Part shown: one piece after another, positions 1 through 8,427 of the stretch | Position numbering within the stretch: the first letter of the stretch is position 1 | How the letters are laid out: each line of letters opens with the position of its first letter | Source: Desulfobulbaceae bacterium | GTDB taxonomy: Bacteria; Desulfobacterota; Desulfobulbia; Desulfobulbales; SURF-16 | Assembly: GCA_002868945.1 (NCBI GenBank) | Contig: PKTX01000068.1 | Location: 1 to 64,000, forward strand | DNA: 64,000 bases | Direction: 5' to 3' | The notes under the pieces: model-generated | Seen by the model: the letters and a program-made list of their open reading frames with translations, nothing else | Told to the model about the DNA's origin: nothing | The model's database searches: none | Position numbers and translations under genes: made by a program

Positions 1-174
1 TTCGTTAAATAGCTCTGCTATTCGCCTCAAATCCATGTAAATCTGGCCTTGATTTTTCGAATTTTCGCTACGATTCTCTAAGTCCGACAGGCTCCTAGCT
101 CCTCATGTGACACTCTGTTTTGAAATTTGCACCTTAAGCCCTTTTACGGATAGCTGAGATTCAGAGGTGAGCAG

Positions 175-190
175 ATTATTCAAGACACCC
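175..190. repeat. Right-end-like copy of the 30,929 element terminus
   Basis: The 16 bases match the right terminal repeat of the element at 30,929-31,145 at 15 of 16 positions (attattcaagacaccc here, attattcaagataccc there). The matching left end would lie before the window, so bases 1-190 may be the interior of another copy, although that interior does not resemble the 30,929 copy. I see no gene in bases 1-190. Confidence 0.45.
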
Positions 191-213
191 TCATGCCTAA
201 CAAGGGGGAGAAT

Positions 214-951
214 ATGGAATTCAGGGCGTATACACCAGGGGATTCAGAAGCCATAGAAAACCTTTTTGTTGCAGTGTTCTCAGACTCTGAAGGTGAAGAG
301 GAAGGGGCCCTGGTCGGCGTCCTGGCCAAGGAGCTTATTGTCAGTAGCAAGAGTCGAGATCTCTATGGATTTGTGGCTGTCGACAAGGAGCAAGTGGTTG
401 GCGCTCTCTTCTTTAGTCGATTGACCTTTGAGACGGAGGAGACAGATGTCTTTATTTTGGCTCCTGTTGCAGTCCATACTGAATATCAAGGCTTGGGCGT
501 AGGGCAGGCATTGATAACTCGTGTCTGTCCAGAAATGGCCCTCTCGGAGTCTCGTAAACTCGCTTACCGGCCCGATCTCGGCGTCATGCTCAAAAAATAA
601 TGCTCGGAGGTAAGCGAAACGAAGTGGAGACTCCGATATCGAATATATGCCTGCGCTTATTTTTCTCGCAGTCCTTGATCTCGAACGAAATGACCTATTT
701 CTGGACAGACACTAACGCATGGCCTTAGGGAGTTGCAGAAAAGAGGTGTAGGGATCGTCACCACATATGGCGACCCAGCCTTTTACAGCAAAGTTGGCTT
801 TCAGCCCCTTTCGGAGGATATGATCGAAGCGCCCTTTGAGCTCTCGCAACCTGAGGGATGGCTTGGCCAATCACTGACGGGCCATCCCATAGAGAAAATA
901 CCCGGAGTCAGTTCCTGCGTGAAGGCCTTGGACAATCCGGCATATTGGTGA
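214..951 (+). pseudogene. GNAT-family N-acetyltransferase broken by a MITE-like insertion
   Basis: The two halves together form one YhbS-type GNAT acetyltransferase. The N-terminal half (214-518) carries the acetyl-CoA binding loop EYQGLGVGQALI; the C-terminal half (717-951) continues HGLRELQKRGVGIVTTYGDP and FYSKVGFQPL, the usual last part of the fold. Removing bases 519-716 (the element plus one copy of the TAAC duplication) joins ttg-ata-acg-cat-ggc in frame as L-I-T-H-G. The insertion plus duplication is 198 bases, so frame is kept, but the element brings a TAA at 598-600. ATG 214 is preferred to the upstream ATG 193 because GGGGGAG lies directly before it. The intact protein would have about 179 residues. 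GNAT enzymes move acetyl from acetyl-CoA to an amine; the substrate here is unknown. A truncated product of the first half could still be made but would lack part of the fold. Confidence 0.85.
519..712. mobile_element. 194-bp MITE-like element with 15-bp perfect terminal inverted repeats
   Basis: The ends gtgtctgtccagaaa (521-535) and tttctggacagacac (698-712) are perfect inverted repeats. The flanking TAAC at 515-518 and 713-716 is a 4-bp target duplication, supported by the clean in-frame restoration of the GNAT gene on excision. Two extra bases (tc, 519-520) lie between the left duplication and the left repeat. The inside is also partly palindromic: cggagtct...cgcttacc near 544-568 pairs with ggtaagcg...agactccg near 609-635. 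There is no transposase, so it would need one supplied in trans. The inner cggagtct module recurs in two other elements of this window. Confidence 0.85.
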
Positions 952-952
952 G

Positions 953-1022
953 AGTGAATGGCGTCCCAGGCGCACACCTGACAGCGAGGTGCCGTGCGCC
1001 TGGCCGGTATGGTCTATTCACT
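953..1022. repeat. 70-bp palindromic intergenic hairpin
   Basis: AGTGAAT (953-959) pairs with ATTCACT (1016-1022), and AGGCGCAC (968-975) pairs with GTGCGCCT (994-1001). The hairpin fills the gap between the convergent GNAT remnant and DUF2892 gene. There is no T-run, so an intrinsic terminator is not shown; it may be a REP-like element or a processing or stability structure. Confidence 0.5.
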
Positions 1023-1054
1023 GGCGCTGCGCTGCGGCTGTCACAAGCAACGGA

Positions 1055-1285
1055 TTATTTTTGGCAACAGCCCTTCCTGGTCTCCGGCACGCCCAGGGCC
1101 TTCAGGATCATGCCCAGGGGACAGAACTTGCTGAAGCCGAACTGTAAGAGGTTGGCTCCGACAAAGACGGCCAGCCACAGCCAGTATACATGGACAAAAA
1201 AGGGACTTGCCTCGGCCCCCAGGGCCAGGGAGATGAGGATAAAGGTGCCGGCGATTGAGTGAATCCAGTCGGTGATGATCATCAT
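1055..1285 (-). CDS. DUF2892 (YgaP-like) small inner-membrane protein
   Basis: This 76-residue protein has two hydrophobic segments (about residues 8-22 and 30-48) and the typical DUF2892 ending with a CPLGMILKALG motif. Members are small inner-membrane proteins, sometimes fused to or next to rhodanese domains; no rhodanese gene is seen here. ATG 1285 is chosen because AGAGG lies five to six bases upstream. The longer reading from 1390 would run through the 116-bp tandem repeat and adds a polar, unrelated sequence. The role is unknown beyond membrane localisation. Confidence 0.7.
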   Translation of the reverse strand: MMIITDWIHSIAGTFILISLALGAEASPFFVHVYWLWLAVFVGANLLQFGFSKFCPLGMILKALGVPETRKGCCQK

Positions 1286-1360
1286 GGACCTCTTGTTGGT
1301 TTTTTTTGAAGAGAAGTTGCTGTTGAACCTTGTGGATTGTGAAGGCTCGGAATTGTATTT

Positions 1361-1607
1361 TTTGAGCTTCAGAGGGATAACAGCGGTCATACCCTTCGGG
1401 TATAAGGGCCTCTACGGTTCTTATAAACTTATTTGGTTATTGTTGTTTGGTCTCTTGGCTCCCATATCATCACTTCTTTGAGCTTCAGAGGGATAACAGC
1501 GGTCATACCCTTCGGGTATAAGGGCCTCTACGGTTCTTATAAACTTGTTTGGTTATTGTTGTTTGGTCTCTTGGCTCTCATATCATCACTTCTTTGAGCT
1601 TCAGAGG
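1361..1607. repeat. 116-bp tandem repeat, about 2.1 copies
   Basis: The sequence starting tttgagcttcagagg occurs at 1361, 1477 and 1593, a constant 116-bp period. The first two units differ by only a few substitutions; the third is cut off after about 15 bases by the end of the porin-like gene. Each full unit has a short hairpin (ATACCC, loop TTC, GGGTAT) near 1390 and 1506. The repeat fills the gap upstream of the DUF2892 gene and downstream of the barrel gene, both leftward. No reading frame through it looks coding. Confidence 0.9.
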
Positions 1608-1609
1608 CC

Positions 1610-2887
1610 CTAAAAACTCCAGCGCACAGCCGCGTAGGCGTTGGTGTTGTCTTCAAACTGGCCGAAGAAGGTGTGGTTGTCGGAGCCGATGAAGATGTTG
1701 CCACCGCCTTCGATGAGCCATTGATCGCTGAGTTTGTACTGCACCTTTGGTTTGATGTAGCAATCCTTATCCGTGGGAGAGTAGTAGGCGAACATGGAAA
1801 GGGTCAGGGTCTGGCTCATCAACAGTTTGGTGAGGCGCAGGGTGACGACACTGCGATACTCGTCCTTGGCCGGGCTGCCCGGGGCCAGGCGCTCTTTATA
1901 GTCGTCATAATCCATCATCCACTCCAGATAATATTGCAGACCGGCTGTCAGTTCATGGCCGACCTCTTGCTCATAGCCGAGCAACAGGCGGTATTCACTG
2001 TTTCTCGTCAGGGGATCACGGCCGCTGTCGGACTGGCCGGAGTGGTAGTAACCTGTTTCAATATTACCGATACCGTCGAGCACGGGGGCGCGCAGGGAAG
2101 CGCCAAAGGCGGTGAGGCGGGGATAACGCAACTTTATGTCGGGCATGCTCATGCCTTCCGGAGTCTGCCAGAAGCCGTGATATCCATAGAGAGCAAGCTC
2201 CGTGGAGGAGATGTAACGCGACAATCGTATGGCGTATTCGCTGTCGCGACCGGCGCTGTTGCGCTCCTCCAGGTTAAAGATGAAATCCTCGCCCGCTCTT
2301 CTGCCCAGCAGGGAGTTCCAGTAGGAGAGACGCTTGCCGCGGATGTGCTTTGATCCTTCAAAAATCGGAATGTAGACCAGGTCGATATTGACCATGTCGA
2401 AAAAGATACTGCTCTTGACGGCATTGCTGGGCGCCTTGAGGTATTCGTCGTCGCGGCCGATGAAAAATGATTGCCAGTCCTTGGCAAAGAGGTCGTTGAT
2501 AAAGAGCAGGTCGCCGGTACCCCAGGTCAGGACCTGACGGCCGATCTTCATGTCAACGTTTGCCAGCGGCGTAAAGAGCAGGTTGAGGTCGCGCATCCGG
2601 CCGCTCACCTGGTCGACAACCGCATCAGCCAGGAGGTCGCCCTTGGCCCTGAATATCCCCCAGCCGAAATCCCTGGATAGGTCAAGCTGGAGACGAGCCT
2701 CGGCCAGCGATGGATCATTGGCATAATCGTCATCCTGGCTGCGCAGGCCGCCCCGGACCTCGACAAAACCGTAGAGATCGATACCGGCAGTGTCATAGAG
2801 GCCGTCCTTGACGGCCTGCATGTCGCTGCGGGCCGGGGCGGCGGCGAGCAGCAGCAGAGGAACAATGAGCAGTGCGATTTTCTTCAT
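1610..2887 (-). CDS. Outer-membrane beta-barrel protein, DUF1302/alginate-export-like
   Basis: The 425-residue product starts with a clear Sec signal peptide (MKKIALLIVPLLLLAAAPARS) and ends in an aromatic residue (RWSF), as barrel proteins need for BAM recognition. Between them are alternating amphipathic strands and motifs such as GRQVLTWGTGDLLFINDLF near residue 118, typical of DUF1302-like proteins. It is the last gene of the leftward repressor-RND-LolA-like-barrel operon and lies 11 bases after the LolA-like gene. By analogy with other MmpL/LolA-like/DUF1302 clusters it may act in delivering or exporting a lipid or other hydrophobic cargo at the outer membrane; the cargo is not evident. 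The family label is less certain than the barrel topology. Confidence 0.75.
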   Translation of the reverse strand: MKKIALLIVPLLLLAAAPARSDMQAVKDGLYDTAGIDLYGFVEVRGGLRSQDDDYANDPSLAEARLQLDLSRDFGWGIFRAKGDLLADAVVDQVSGRMRDLNLLFTPLANVDMKIGRQVLTWGTGDLLFINDLFAKDWQSFFIGRDDEYLKAPSNAVKSSIFFDMVNIDLVYIPIFEGSKHIRGKRLSYWNSLLGRRAGEDFIFNLEERNSAGRDSEYAIRLSRYISSTELALYGYHGFWQTPEGMSMPDIKLRYPRLTAFGASLRAPVLDGIGNIETGYYHSGQSDSGRDPLTRNSEYRLLLGYEQEVGHELTAGLQYYLEWMMDYDDYKERLAPGSPAKDEYRSVVTLRLTKLLMSQTLTLSMFAYYSPTDKDCYIKPKVQYKLSDQWLIEGGGNIFIGSDNHTFFGQFEDNTNAYAAVRWSF

Positions 2888-2898
2888 GGGGAATCGTC

Positions 2899-3687
2899 CT
2901 ATTGACGCGCCTCGCGGGGAGGACGGCGGAGATAGCGCTCCGAGAAGATGTTCCGGTCCAGATCGATATTATATTTGATGTTGCGGAACTCCGTTACCGT
3001 ATTGCTGCCGGTGGCCAGGTCGCTGATCCGTGATTTGGTCACCGTGGGGTGGCCCTGGATGGTTTCCATGGCAAGGACCTCCATGGTTCGGTACACCTCA
3101 CCGTTTTTGTCGGTATACTCGGCCTTCATGGGCATGAAGTTATTCTTGTCGATCCACACCGTATAGGAGGAGAACTCCACGTCATCCGGTTTTTTCGGCG
3201 TGTTTTTTATCACGTAGTAGGTGTCGTCCTCTGCGGTGAGTTCATGGTGGTCGGCGTTGATATTGCGGCCCGAGACATCCTCATAAAAGTAATCAGAGCC
3301 CACAAAACTGGTGCGCTTGTCGGAGGCGGCAATACGTTTGACCAGGTCCAGGTCGGGCAGATACATCCAGCGGTCGTCATCGCGCTCCATGTTCTTGTGG
3401 ACCAGGAAGGTGGTCTTGCGCACATCGCTGGGCCGTTTAAAGTAGACAAAGAAGAACTGGTTGCCGCCGTCCTCCACATCCTTGCGCAGAATGGTGAAGA
3501 GGCGGTTGCGGATGCGGCCCTGGCTATCGGTGATGGTCATGGAGACCTCGGAACGGCCATCATCGCCGTTGTAGTAGGAGACGTGGTTGGCTCGGCGGAT
3601 GATCTCATCAAGGGGAGGAGCGGCCAGGGCCGGGCCACTCAGCAGGGCGGTGAGGAGCAAAAGGATAAACAGGGACTGTTTAGGCAT
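2899..3687 (-). CDS. LolA-like outer membrane lipoprotein-sorting family protein
   Basis: This 262-residue exported protein begins with a signal peptide (MPKQSLFILLLLTALLSGPALA) and belongs by its pattern to the LolA/LppX-like fold found beside RND exporters: a long run of antiparallel strands with FKRPSDVRKTTFLVHKN and MYLPDLDLVKRI near the middle. Such proteins bind acyl chains in the periplasm. ATG 3687 is chosen because GGAGG lies eight bases upstream and a signal peptide follows at once. Its first eight bases overlap the stop of the RND gene, implying translational coupling. With the pump before it and the barrel after it, it is probably the periplasmic carrier of an export route. Confidence 0.8.
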   Translation of the reverse strand: MPKQSLFILLLLTALLSGPALAAPPLDEIIRRANHVSYYNGDDGRSEVSMTITDSQGRIRNRLFTILRKDVEDGGNQFFFVYFKRPSDVRKTTFLVHKNMERDDDRWMYLPDLDLVKRIAASDKRTSFVGSDYFYEDVSGRNINADHHELTAEDDTYYVIKNTPKKPDDVEFSSYTVWIDKNNFMPMKAEYTDKNGEVYRTMEVLAMETIQGHPTVTKSRISDLATGSNTVTEFRNIKYNIDLDRNIFSERYLRRPPREARQ

Positions 3688-6319
3688 GGGGTTCCTCCGG
3701 AATTGACGGTTTCTGGGTGTATCTGCGGAAAAGCCAGGCCTGCAGGATGGTGACCAGGGCCGGCAGGATGAGCATGGTGCCCAGGGCGGAAATGGCCATG
3801 ATGGAGGCCAGAAAAATGCCGACGGTCTTGTAGGGCACCAGGGGGGCCAGCAGCAGGGGGGTAAAACCGATGGCAATGACAATGGCATTGCGGCTGATGG
3901 CGCGGGCCGGCTCCTCGAACATGGCGGTTATGGCCGTATTCCAGGAGCCTGTTTTCTTGTAGGCGGCGCGTGAACGTTCCAGGAAGTGGATGGCAAAATC
4001 CACGGCCAGGCCCAGGGTGAGGGACGACAGCACGGCCACCGGCATGTCATAATCCTTGCCCACAAAACCGATGATGCCGTAAATCCAGCCGATGGTCATG
4101 GTCAGCGGTACCATGGCCAGCAGTCCCCAGCTCGGCGAGCGGAAGAGCAGCGCCATCATGATAAAGACAATAACAAAGCTGGACAGAAAGGCCTTCAGCA
4201 TGCCGGAAACCATCTTGTCCTGCCAGACCACGTTGAGGTAGGTAAGGCCGGCCCACTGGTGGCTGATATTTACCGGCGGCGGGTGGCCCACCATATACTT
4301 CTTGACCTCGGCGACCACGGATTCCATCACCTTGTTGTCACCGTTCGGCAGTTGCACCCAGATGTTGGCCTTCCGGTAATCAGGGGTGACGAGATGATAA
4401 AGATCTTCGGGCTTGTGGCTATTCTGGAAGGAGATCAGGCACTGGGCAACGCCGCCGACGCTGTCGGGGATGGTATAGTGGGCCGGATCAGAGGCAAAGA
4501 GCTCCTTGTGCACCTTTTTTACCACATCGCTGATGGAGCTGCTTTTGCCCACCACACCGGTGCTGAGCAGGTGATTCTGCAGGTCGACAATATACTTTAA
4601 GACATCGGGTCGTTTAAAGACCTGATCCCGGTTGCGGAAGGTGTCTACCTTGGCGATCAGGTCGTCCCAGACATCATAGGTCGTCTCATCGGCCAGGTCC
4701 ATATTGTCCAGGAGGTCGTTTTCCAGGAGCGTCAGCATGGCCTCGGTGGAATCCTCTTTGGCGGCCCTGGTAAGAACAGCCAGGGCCTTGGCCACTACTG
4801 CCTTGCTGGTTTCATCGGCGGCCAGGCTTTTGAACATATGGGTCAGTTCCGCCTCCGCCTTGGCCGGCGTCAGCTCCGCAAGTTGCGACTCCAGGATCAG
4901 GTAGGCCTCGTAGGTGCCGCGAAAATGATTGTTGAGGATCTCGTCCGCCACCCGTATCTCATGATTTTTGGTAAACCATTTCACAGGGTTGTCGTTGACC
5001 TGAATTTTGCTGATACCATAGAAGGCAAAGAGGGTCATGATCATGGTGGCCATGATGATCAGTTTGGGCCAGCGGTGGACAAAACGGCCCTGGCCGCGCA
5101 GGAGGCGGGCCAAAAGGGAACCGGTGCCGACGTGGCTGTCGCCGCTGCCCTGGGCTGCGAGTCTGTGCAGGCTCGACTCGGGCATCATCATGATGTAGGC
5201 GGGGATGAAGATGATGGTGCAGAACCAGGCGATCATGATGCCGATGGCCACAAAGATACCAAAGGCCTGCACCGGCGGGATGGGGGTCAGAGCCAGGGAG
5301 GCGAAACCGGCCGCCGAGGTCAGCGAGGTGTAGAGCATGGGCATGAAGAGCTGGTCAATGACATGCAGCAAGGCCTTGCGCCGGTCGCCGACACGGGGAT
5401 ATTCGTCAAAGAATTCGCTGAGGATGTGGATGGAATCCACCACGGCTATGGGCATGAGAAAGATGGGGATCATCGAGCTCATGATGTGCAGCGTGTTACC
5501 GGTGCCGATAAGCAGCCCCATGGTGGAGGTCACCGCCACCATGGCGACGATCATCGGCGAGATAACAAGTCGAAATTGTTTGAAAAAGTAGAGCATGAGC
5601 AGGAAGATGACGAGCATGGCCAGAGGCGCCGATACCGCCATCTGCACGAACATCTCCTTGCCGAAGGTGTCTTCCGCCACCGGCAGGCCGGTGATGTGGT
5701 ATTGATCGCCGTTGTCGCTTAAGGTGGCGATTTTCTCCTTGAGCTGCTCACTCAGGGTGTGGGCGTATTTTTTGGAGGTGATGGGCAGGTAGATGCCCAT
5801 GGCCTTGCCGTCCTCGGAGGCCAGGGTTCCCTTGAGAAGCGGATTATCCATGATCAGGTCGCGGATTTCCAGGGCCTTTTCCTGACTGGTGGGCGGCTTG
5901 GCCATCAGCCAGTCAAAGCTGACCTGACCCAGGCCGGCCTGGACAATGGCATCAACATTGGATGGGGCTATGATGTTGCGGCTCACCACCTTGTAGTCGG
6001 GGTTCTCCGGATCGGAGAGGGTGGCGGCATATTGGCTCAGCTCATGGACGTGCCTGAGTGTTTCCGGGTTAAAAACCCCCTGCTCATGCCGTTCATTGAC
6101 AACGCCCAGGACAAGAACGTCGTAGAGGGCAAATTCCTCTTTGGTGGCCGTGTGAAAGAGACGTACCGCCTCATCCTCGGCCAGCATGTTCTCCGGATCG
6201 GTATCAACATGGACTTGCGGGATAAAGGCGCCGAGGCCGAGGGTGAAGATCACCATGAGGATGGTGATCAATTTGGGGCGTTGGATGGAAAACTGGATGA
6301 GTGTGCTGCCAAGTTTCAT
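3680..6319 (-). CDS. RND-superfamily (MmpL-like) exporter permease
   Basis: The 879-residue protein has the MmpL/HAE3-type layout: one N-terminal membrane helix (about residues 14-34), a large periplasmic loop, five further helices including the MMPESSLHRLA loop, then a repeat of the same plan with a second periplasmic domain and five helices. It is shorter than the HAE1 drug pumps (about 1,000 residues). ATG 6319 is preferred because AGGAAAGAG precedes it and the first helix follows; the longer reading from 6427 adds a Pro/Arg-rich stretch. Proton-driven export of a lipid-like molecule is the family role. The ArsR-type gene lies 213 bases upstream on the same strand, probably in one transcript. 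Confidence 0.85.
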   Translation of the reverse strand: MKLGSTLIQFSIQRPKLITILMVIFTLGLGAFIPQVHVDTDPENMLAEDEAVRLFHTATKEEFALYDVLVLGVVNERHEQGVFNPETLRHVHELSQYAATLSDPENPDYKVVSRNIIAPSNVDAIVQAGLGQVSFDWLMAKPPTSQEKALEIRDLIMDNPLLKGTLASEDGKAMGIYLPITSKKYAHTLSEQLKEKIATLSDNGDQYHITGLPVAEDTFGKEMFVQMAVSAPLAMLVIFLLMLYFFKQFRLVISPMIVAMVAVTSTMGLLIGTGNTLHIMSSMIPIFLMPIAVVDSIHILSEFFDEYPRVGDRRKALLHVIDQLFMPMLYTSLTSAAGFASLALTPIPPVQAFGIFVAIGIMIAWFCTIIFIPAYIMMMPESSLHRLAAQGSGDSHVGTGSLLARLLRGQGRFVHRWPKLIIMATMIMTLFAFYGISKIQVNDNPVKWFTKNHEIRVADEILNNHFRGTYEAYLILESQLAELTPAKAEAELTHMFKSLAADETSKAVVAKALAVLTRAAKEDSTEAMLTLLENDLLDNMDLADETTYDVWDDLIAKVDTFRNRDQVFKRPDVLKYIVDLQNHLLSTGVVGKSSSISDVVKKVHKELFASDPAHYTIPDSVGGVAQCLISFQNSHKPEDLYHLVTPDYRKANIWVQLPNGDNKVMESVVAEVKKYMVGHPPPVNISHQWAGLTYLNVVWQDKMVSGMLKAFLSSFVIVFIMMALLFRSPSWGLLAMVPLTMTIGWIYGIIGFVGKDYDMPVAVLSSLTLGLAVDFAIHFLERSRAAYKKTGSWNTAITAMFEEPARAISRNAIVIAIGFTPLLLAPLVPYKTVGIFLASIMAISALGTMLILPALVTILQAWLFRRYTQKPSIPEEPHA

Positions 6320-6532
6320 GATCTCTTTCCTGTGACCGACGCATGCCGGAAGGTAGTAAGGTCGCAGGCACGAGGATCGGCCCCGCCCCCCGGGGATGAT
6401 CTGTAGTGCCGCTTGCCTGCCGACCATGTTGTTGGCGCCGAGATCAGCCGCGCTGGGTGGCCAATGCTGCGGCGATGCCGGAGGTGGCGCCAGATGGTTC
6501 GGCCCTGGTGAACGGTTATGCCTGGTGAGGTG

Positions 6533-6829
6533 TTATTCGGGAATTGACTCCTGGCAGTAGAGCTTGCTCATGGTCTGCATCAATTCCAGGACACGGATAT
6601 CATTAATACGGTTGTAGATAAAATTTGCATCCTTTCGATAGCCGATGATGCCTTGATTGCGCAGGATGGAGAGGTGTTGGGAGACGTTGGCATTGGTTGT
6701 CTTAACCTCTTCCCGGATGTCACCTACGGTCATCTCCTTGTCCTGCAGAAGACAGAGAATTTTCAGGCGAATGGGGTGGGCCATGGTTTTCAACATGCCG
6801 GCGATGGATTCGATATGGTCGTTGTCCAA
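6533..6829 (-). CDS. ArsR/SmtB-family winged-helix repressor
   Basis: The 98-residue protein is a single winged-helix domain: AHPIRLKILCLLQDKEMTV leads into the recognition helix NANVSQHLSILRNQGII and the wing ANFIYNRI. The usual ELCVCDL metal site is absent (the matching segment reads MTVGDIREEV); the two cysteines are at LCLL and LYCQ, so a metal ligand set is not obvious and the signal may be redox or a small molecule. It heads the leftward RND operon. A perfect 7-1-7 palindrome 54 bases upstream (6883-6897) is a likely own operator. Confidence 0.85.
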   Translation of the reverse strand: MDNDHIESIAGMLKTMAHPIRLKILCLLQDKEMTVGDIREEVKTTNANVSQHLSILRNQGIIGYRKDANFIYNRINDIRVLELMQTMSKLYCQESIPE

Positions 6830-6882
6830 AATGATGCCTTACATTTTCATGTGTTTACTGTGATGTTTTTGGCTCTCATTTG

Positions 6883-6897
6883 TCAAATCTGATTTGA
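6883..6897 (-). promoter_or_regulatory. Palindromic operator over a -35-like hexamer upstream of the ArsR gene
   Basis: TCAAATC-T-GATTTGA on the plus strand is a perfect 7-1-7 palindrome. On the minus strand it overlaps a TTGACA hexamer (6886-6881), so binding there would block a promoter for the repressor-RND operon. ArsR-family operators are commonly AT-rich palindromes near the -35/-10 region. No good -10 is seen at 17 or 18 bases, so the promoter itself is less sure than the palindrome. Confidence 0.6.
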
Positions 6898-6949
6898 ACG
6901 GGGAAACTTTAATGATAGCCAGCTTCGCAATTTTTTCAATCGTTTTTAT

Positions 6950-7520
6950 GTAATTTAATTAAAAGCTGAATCGTGCACACCTGCACGGTTTTGCCTCTTT
7001 TTCAGGCGCTATGCCGGGCCGGGCAGGGGCGCCCGCCCATTGGGCACGGTTCCGTGGCGGAGAGAGGCCGCCTTTTTGTTCTGCGGCAAATTGCCGCTGT
7101 GGGGCAGCTACAACATATTGCATTTTAATAGAGAAAATCAAGCCTGGAGCGCAGTTAATCCCATCTGATGTTTTTGGGTTTGTTATTGTCCCGAAGTTTC
7201 GTCTTTTTTAGGTTCGCACCTGTGGAGCAGCGCTTGGCTGAGAGCTAAGGCACCAAGGTGCAAGGCCCAAGGCTCAAGGTGCAAGGTTCAAGATGGAGAG
7301 GTGCTGCTTCTCCGTGGCCCCGTGCATTTCCTGGACTGCCGTGTCGCGGCCCACGCCGCTGTAGGCAGGCAAAGCCACGGTACGCCATGAGCCGCCTCTC
7401 CCCATCTTGTGTTATCTTGTTGATGTTGTGTGGATTAAGAGTGGCGTGGCGAGGTTTTTTCAGCATGCCGGAATGCGGAAGGCAGAACAACTGCTTTTTA
7501 CGCTTTTCTCCTGACGCCAA
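6950..7520. other. Gene-free region with degenerate short repeats
   Basis: No open frame here has recognisable protein character. Bases 7250-7292 are a degenerate direct repeat built on caaggtg/caaggct units. The GC-rich segments around 7010-7060 and 7300-7370 contain no hairpin with a T-run. I see no RNA gene. Confidence 0.5.
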
Positions 7521-7562
7521 ACTCTTAACTCCTGACTCCTAACTCCTGACTCCTGACTCCTC
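7521..7562. repeat. Degenerate CCTGACT heptamer array
   Basis: About five units of the heptamer CCTGACT, some as CCTAACT, lie just downstream of the SAM hydrolase stop. They are the reverse complement of the AGTCAGG array at 14,141-14,224, so the same heptamer has expanded at two places in opposite orientation. Confidence 0.75.
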
Positions 7563-7592
7563 AATTCCACCTGGAAAGTTGCAGTTGATTGG

Positions 7593-8423
7593 TTACTGTT
7601 TGTCGGTGTTGCCGCGGTGTGCCGGTGTGGCAGGCGGCCTCTTTTTCTCGACAACAACGGGCATGCCCGGCTTCAGATGCAGGCTGCGGGTGGCATTGCC
7701 GTGTGCCAGGGCGATTTCCAGTTGGTTATTGCTGTTGATGAGGGCAATGGCCGTTGCCGCGGTCGGTTCATAGGTCTGACTGAGGCCGGCAATGCACCTG
7801 TCCGCCACCCGTATCAAGAGGGGCTGGTCGTCGGCCGGAAAGGCCTGCAGGTCGGCAGCGTTGATGGTGGTGGCCATATTGCCGAAATGATCGGCCTGCA
7901 GACATTCTCCTCGCAGTTGGTTGCCGACGAATCTTGCGCGGCGCTGCTTCAGGGTGACCAGGTTTTCCGTTTTCAGGACAGGACCCAGCTCCGACAGGGC
8001 CAGACCGTTGGCCAGGGCCGCGGCCACCGGTGCAAAGATGTCGCGGCCATGAAAGGTGGCGGAAACGGGCTGCAGAAAGAGGGATTCATTGCTCACCTGA
8101 ACAACCCTCTGCGCTGCGGCCAGTACTGGGGTGAGCAGGCCGTTGTCCGGCGCCAGGAAGAGGTGGTGGGCCGTCTCCAGACAGATGATGCGACGCCTGC
8201 TGCCGACACCGGGATCAACCACCGCCACATGGATGGTTGCCGGCGGGAAAAAAGGGGCGGCCTGGGCCAGGGTGCGAGCGGCGGCGCCGATATCCTGGGG
8301 CGGGATGGTGTGGCAGATGTCAATGATGTCACAGCGGCGCCCGCGGCCGAGGATCACCCCCTTCATGACAGCGACAAAGGCATCGTCATGGCCGAAATCC
8401 GTGGTCAGGGTAATGATGGGCAT
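7593..8423 (-). CDS. S-adenosyl-L-methionine hydrolase (DUF62, hydroxide adenosyltransferase family)
   Basis: The 276-residue protein opens with ITLTTDFGHDDAFVAVMKG, the hallmark of the DUF62/SAM-hydroxide adenosyltransferase family, followed by IIDICHTIPPQDI and VAVVDPGVGS. The later HGRDIFAPVAAAL segment also fits. Members split SAM with water into adenosine and methionine; the related fluorinase and chlorinase use halide instead. Nothing here suggests a halide enzyme. ATG 8423 has an AAAGG site just upstream. The gene starts four bases after the stop of the YibQ-type gene, so the two are co-transcribed. Its last residues (KKRPPATPAHRGNTDKQ) are a low-complexity tail. Confidence 0.85.
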   Translation of the reverse strand: MPIITLTTDFGHDDAFVAVMKGVILGRGRRCDIIDICHTIPPQDIGAAARTLAQAAPFFPPATIHVAVVDPGVGSRRRIICLETAHHLFLAPDNGLLTPVLAAAQRVVQVSNESLFLQPVSATFHGRDIFAPVAAALANGLALSELGPVLKTENLVTLKQRRARFVGNQLRGECLQADHFGNMATTINAADLQAFPADDQPLLIRVADRCIAGLSQTYEPTAATAIALINSNNQLEIALAHGNATRSLHLKPGMPVVVEKKRPPATPAHRGNTDKQ

Positions 8424-8427
8424 GCCT

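Noticed and set aside
1055-1390. The longer 111-residue reading of the DUF2892 gene.
   Set aside because: Its first 35 residues come from the tandem repeat and spacer; ATG 1285 has a ribosome site and matches the family start.
4838-5722. A 294-residue His/Asp/Gly-rich frame opposite the RND gene.
   Set aside because: It is the shadow of a membrane-protein gene on the other strand; the composition follows from reading that gene backwards.
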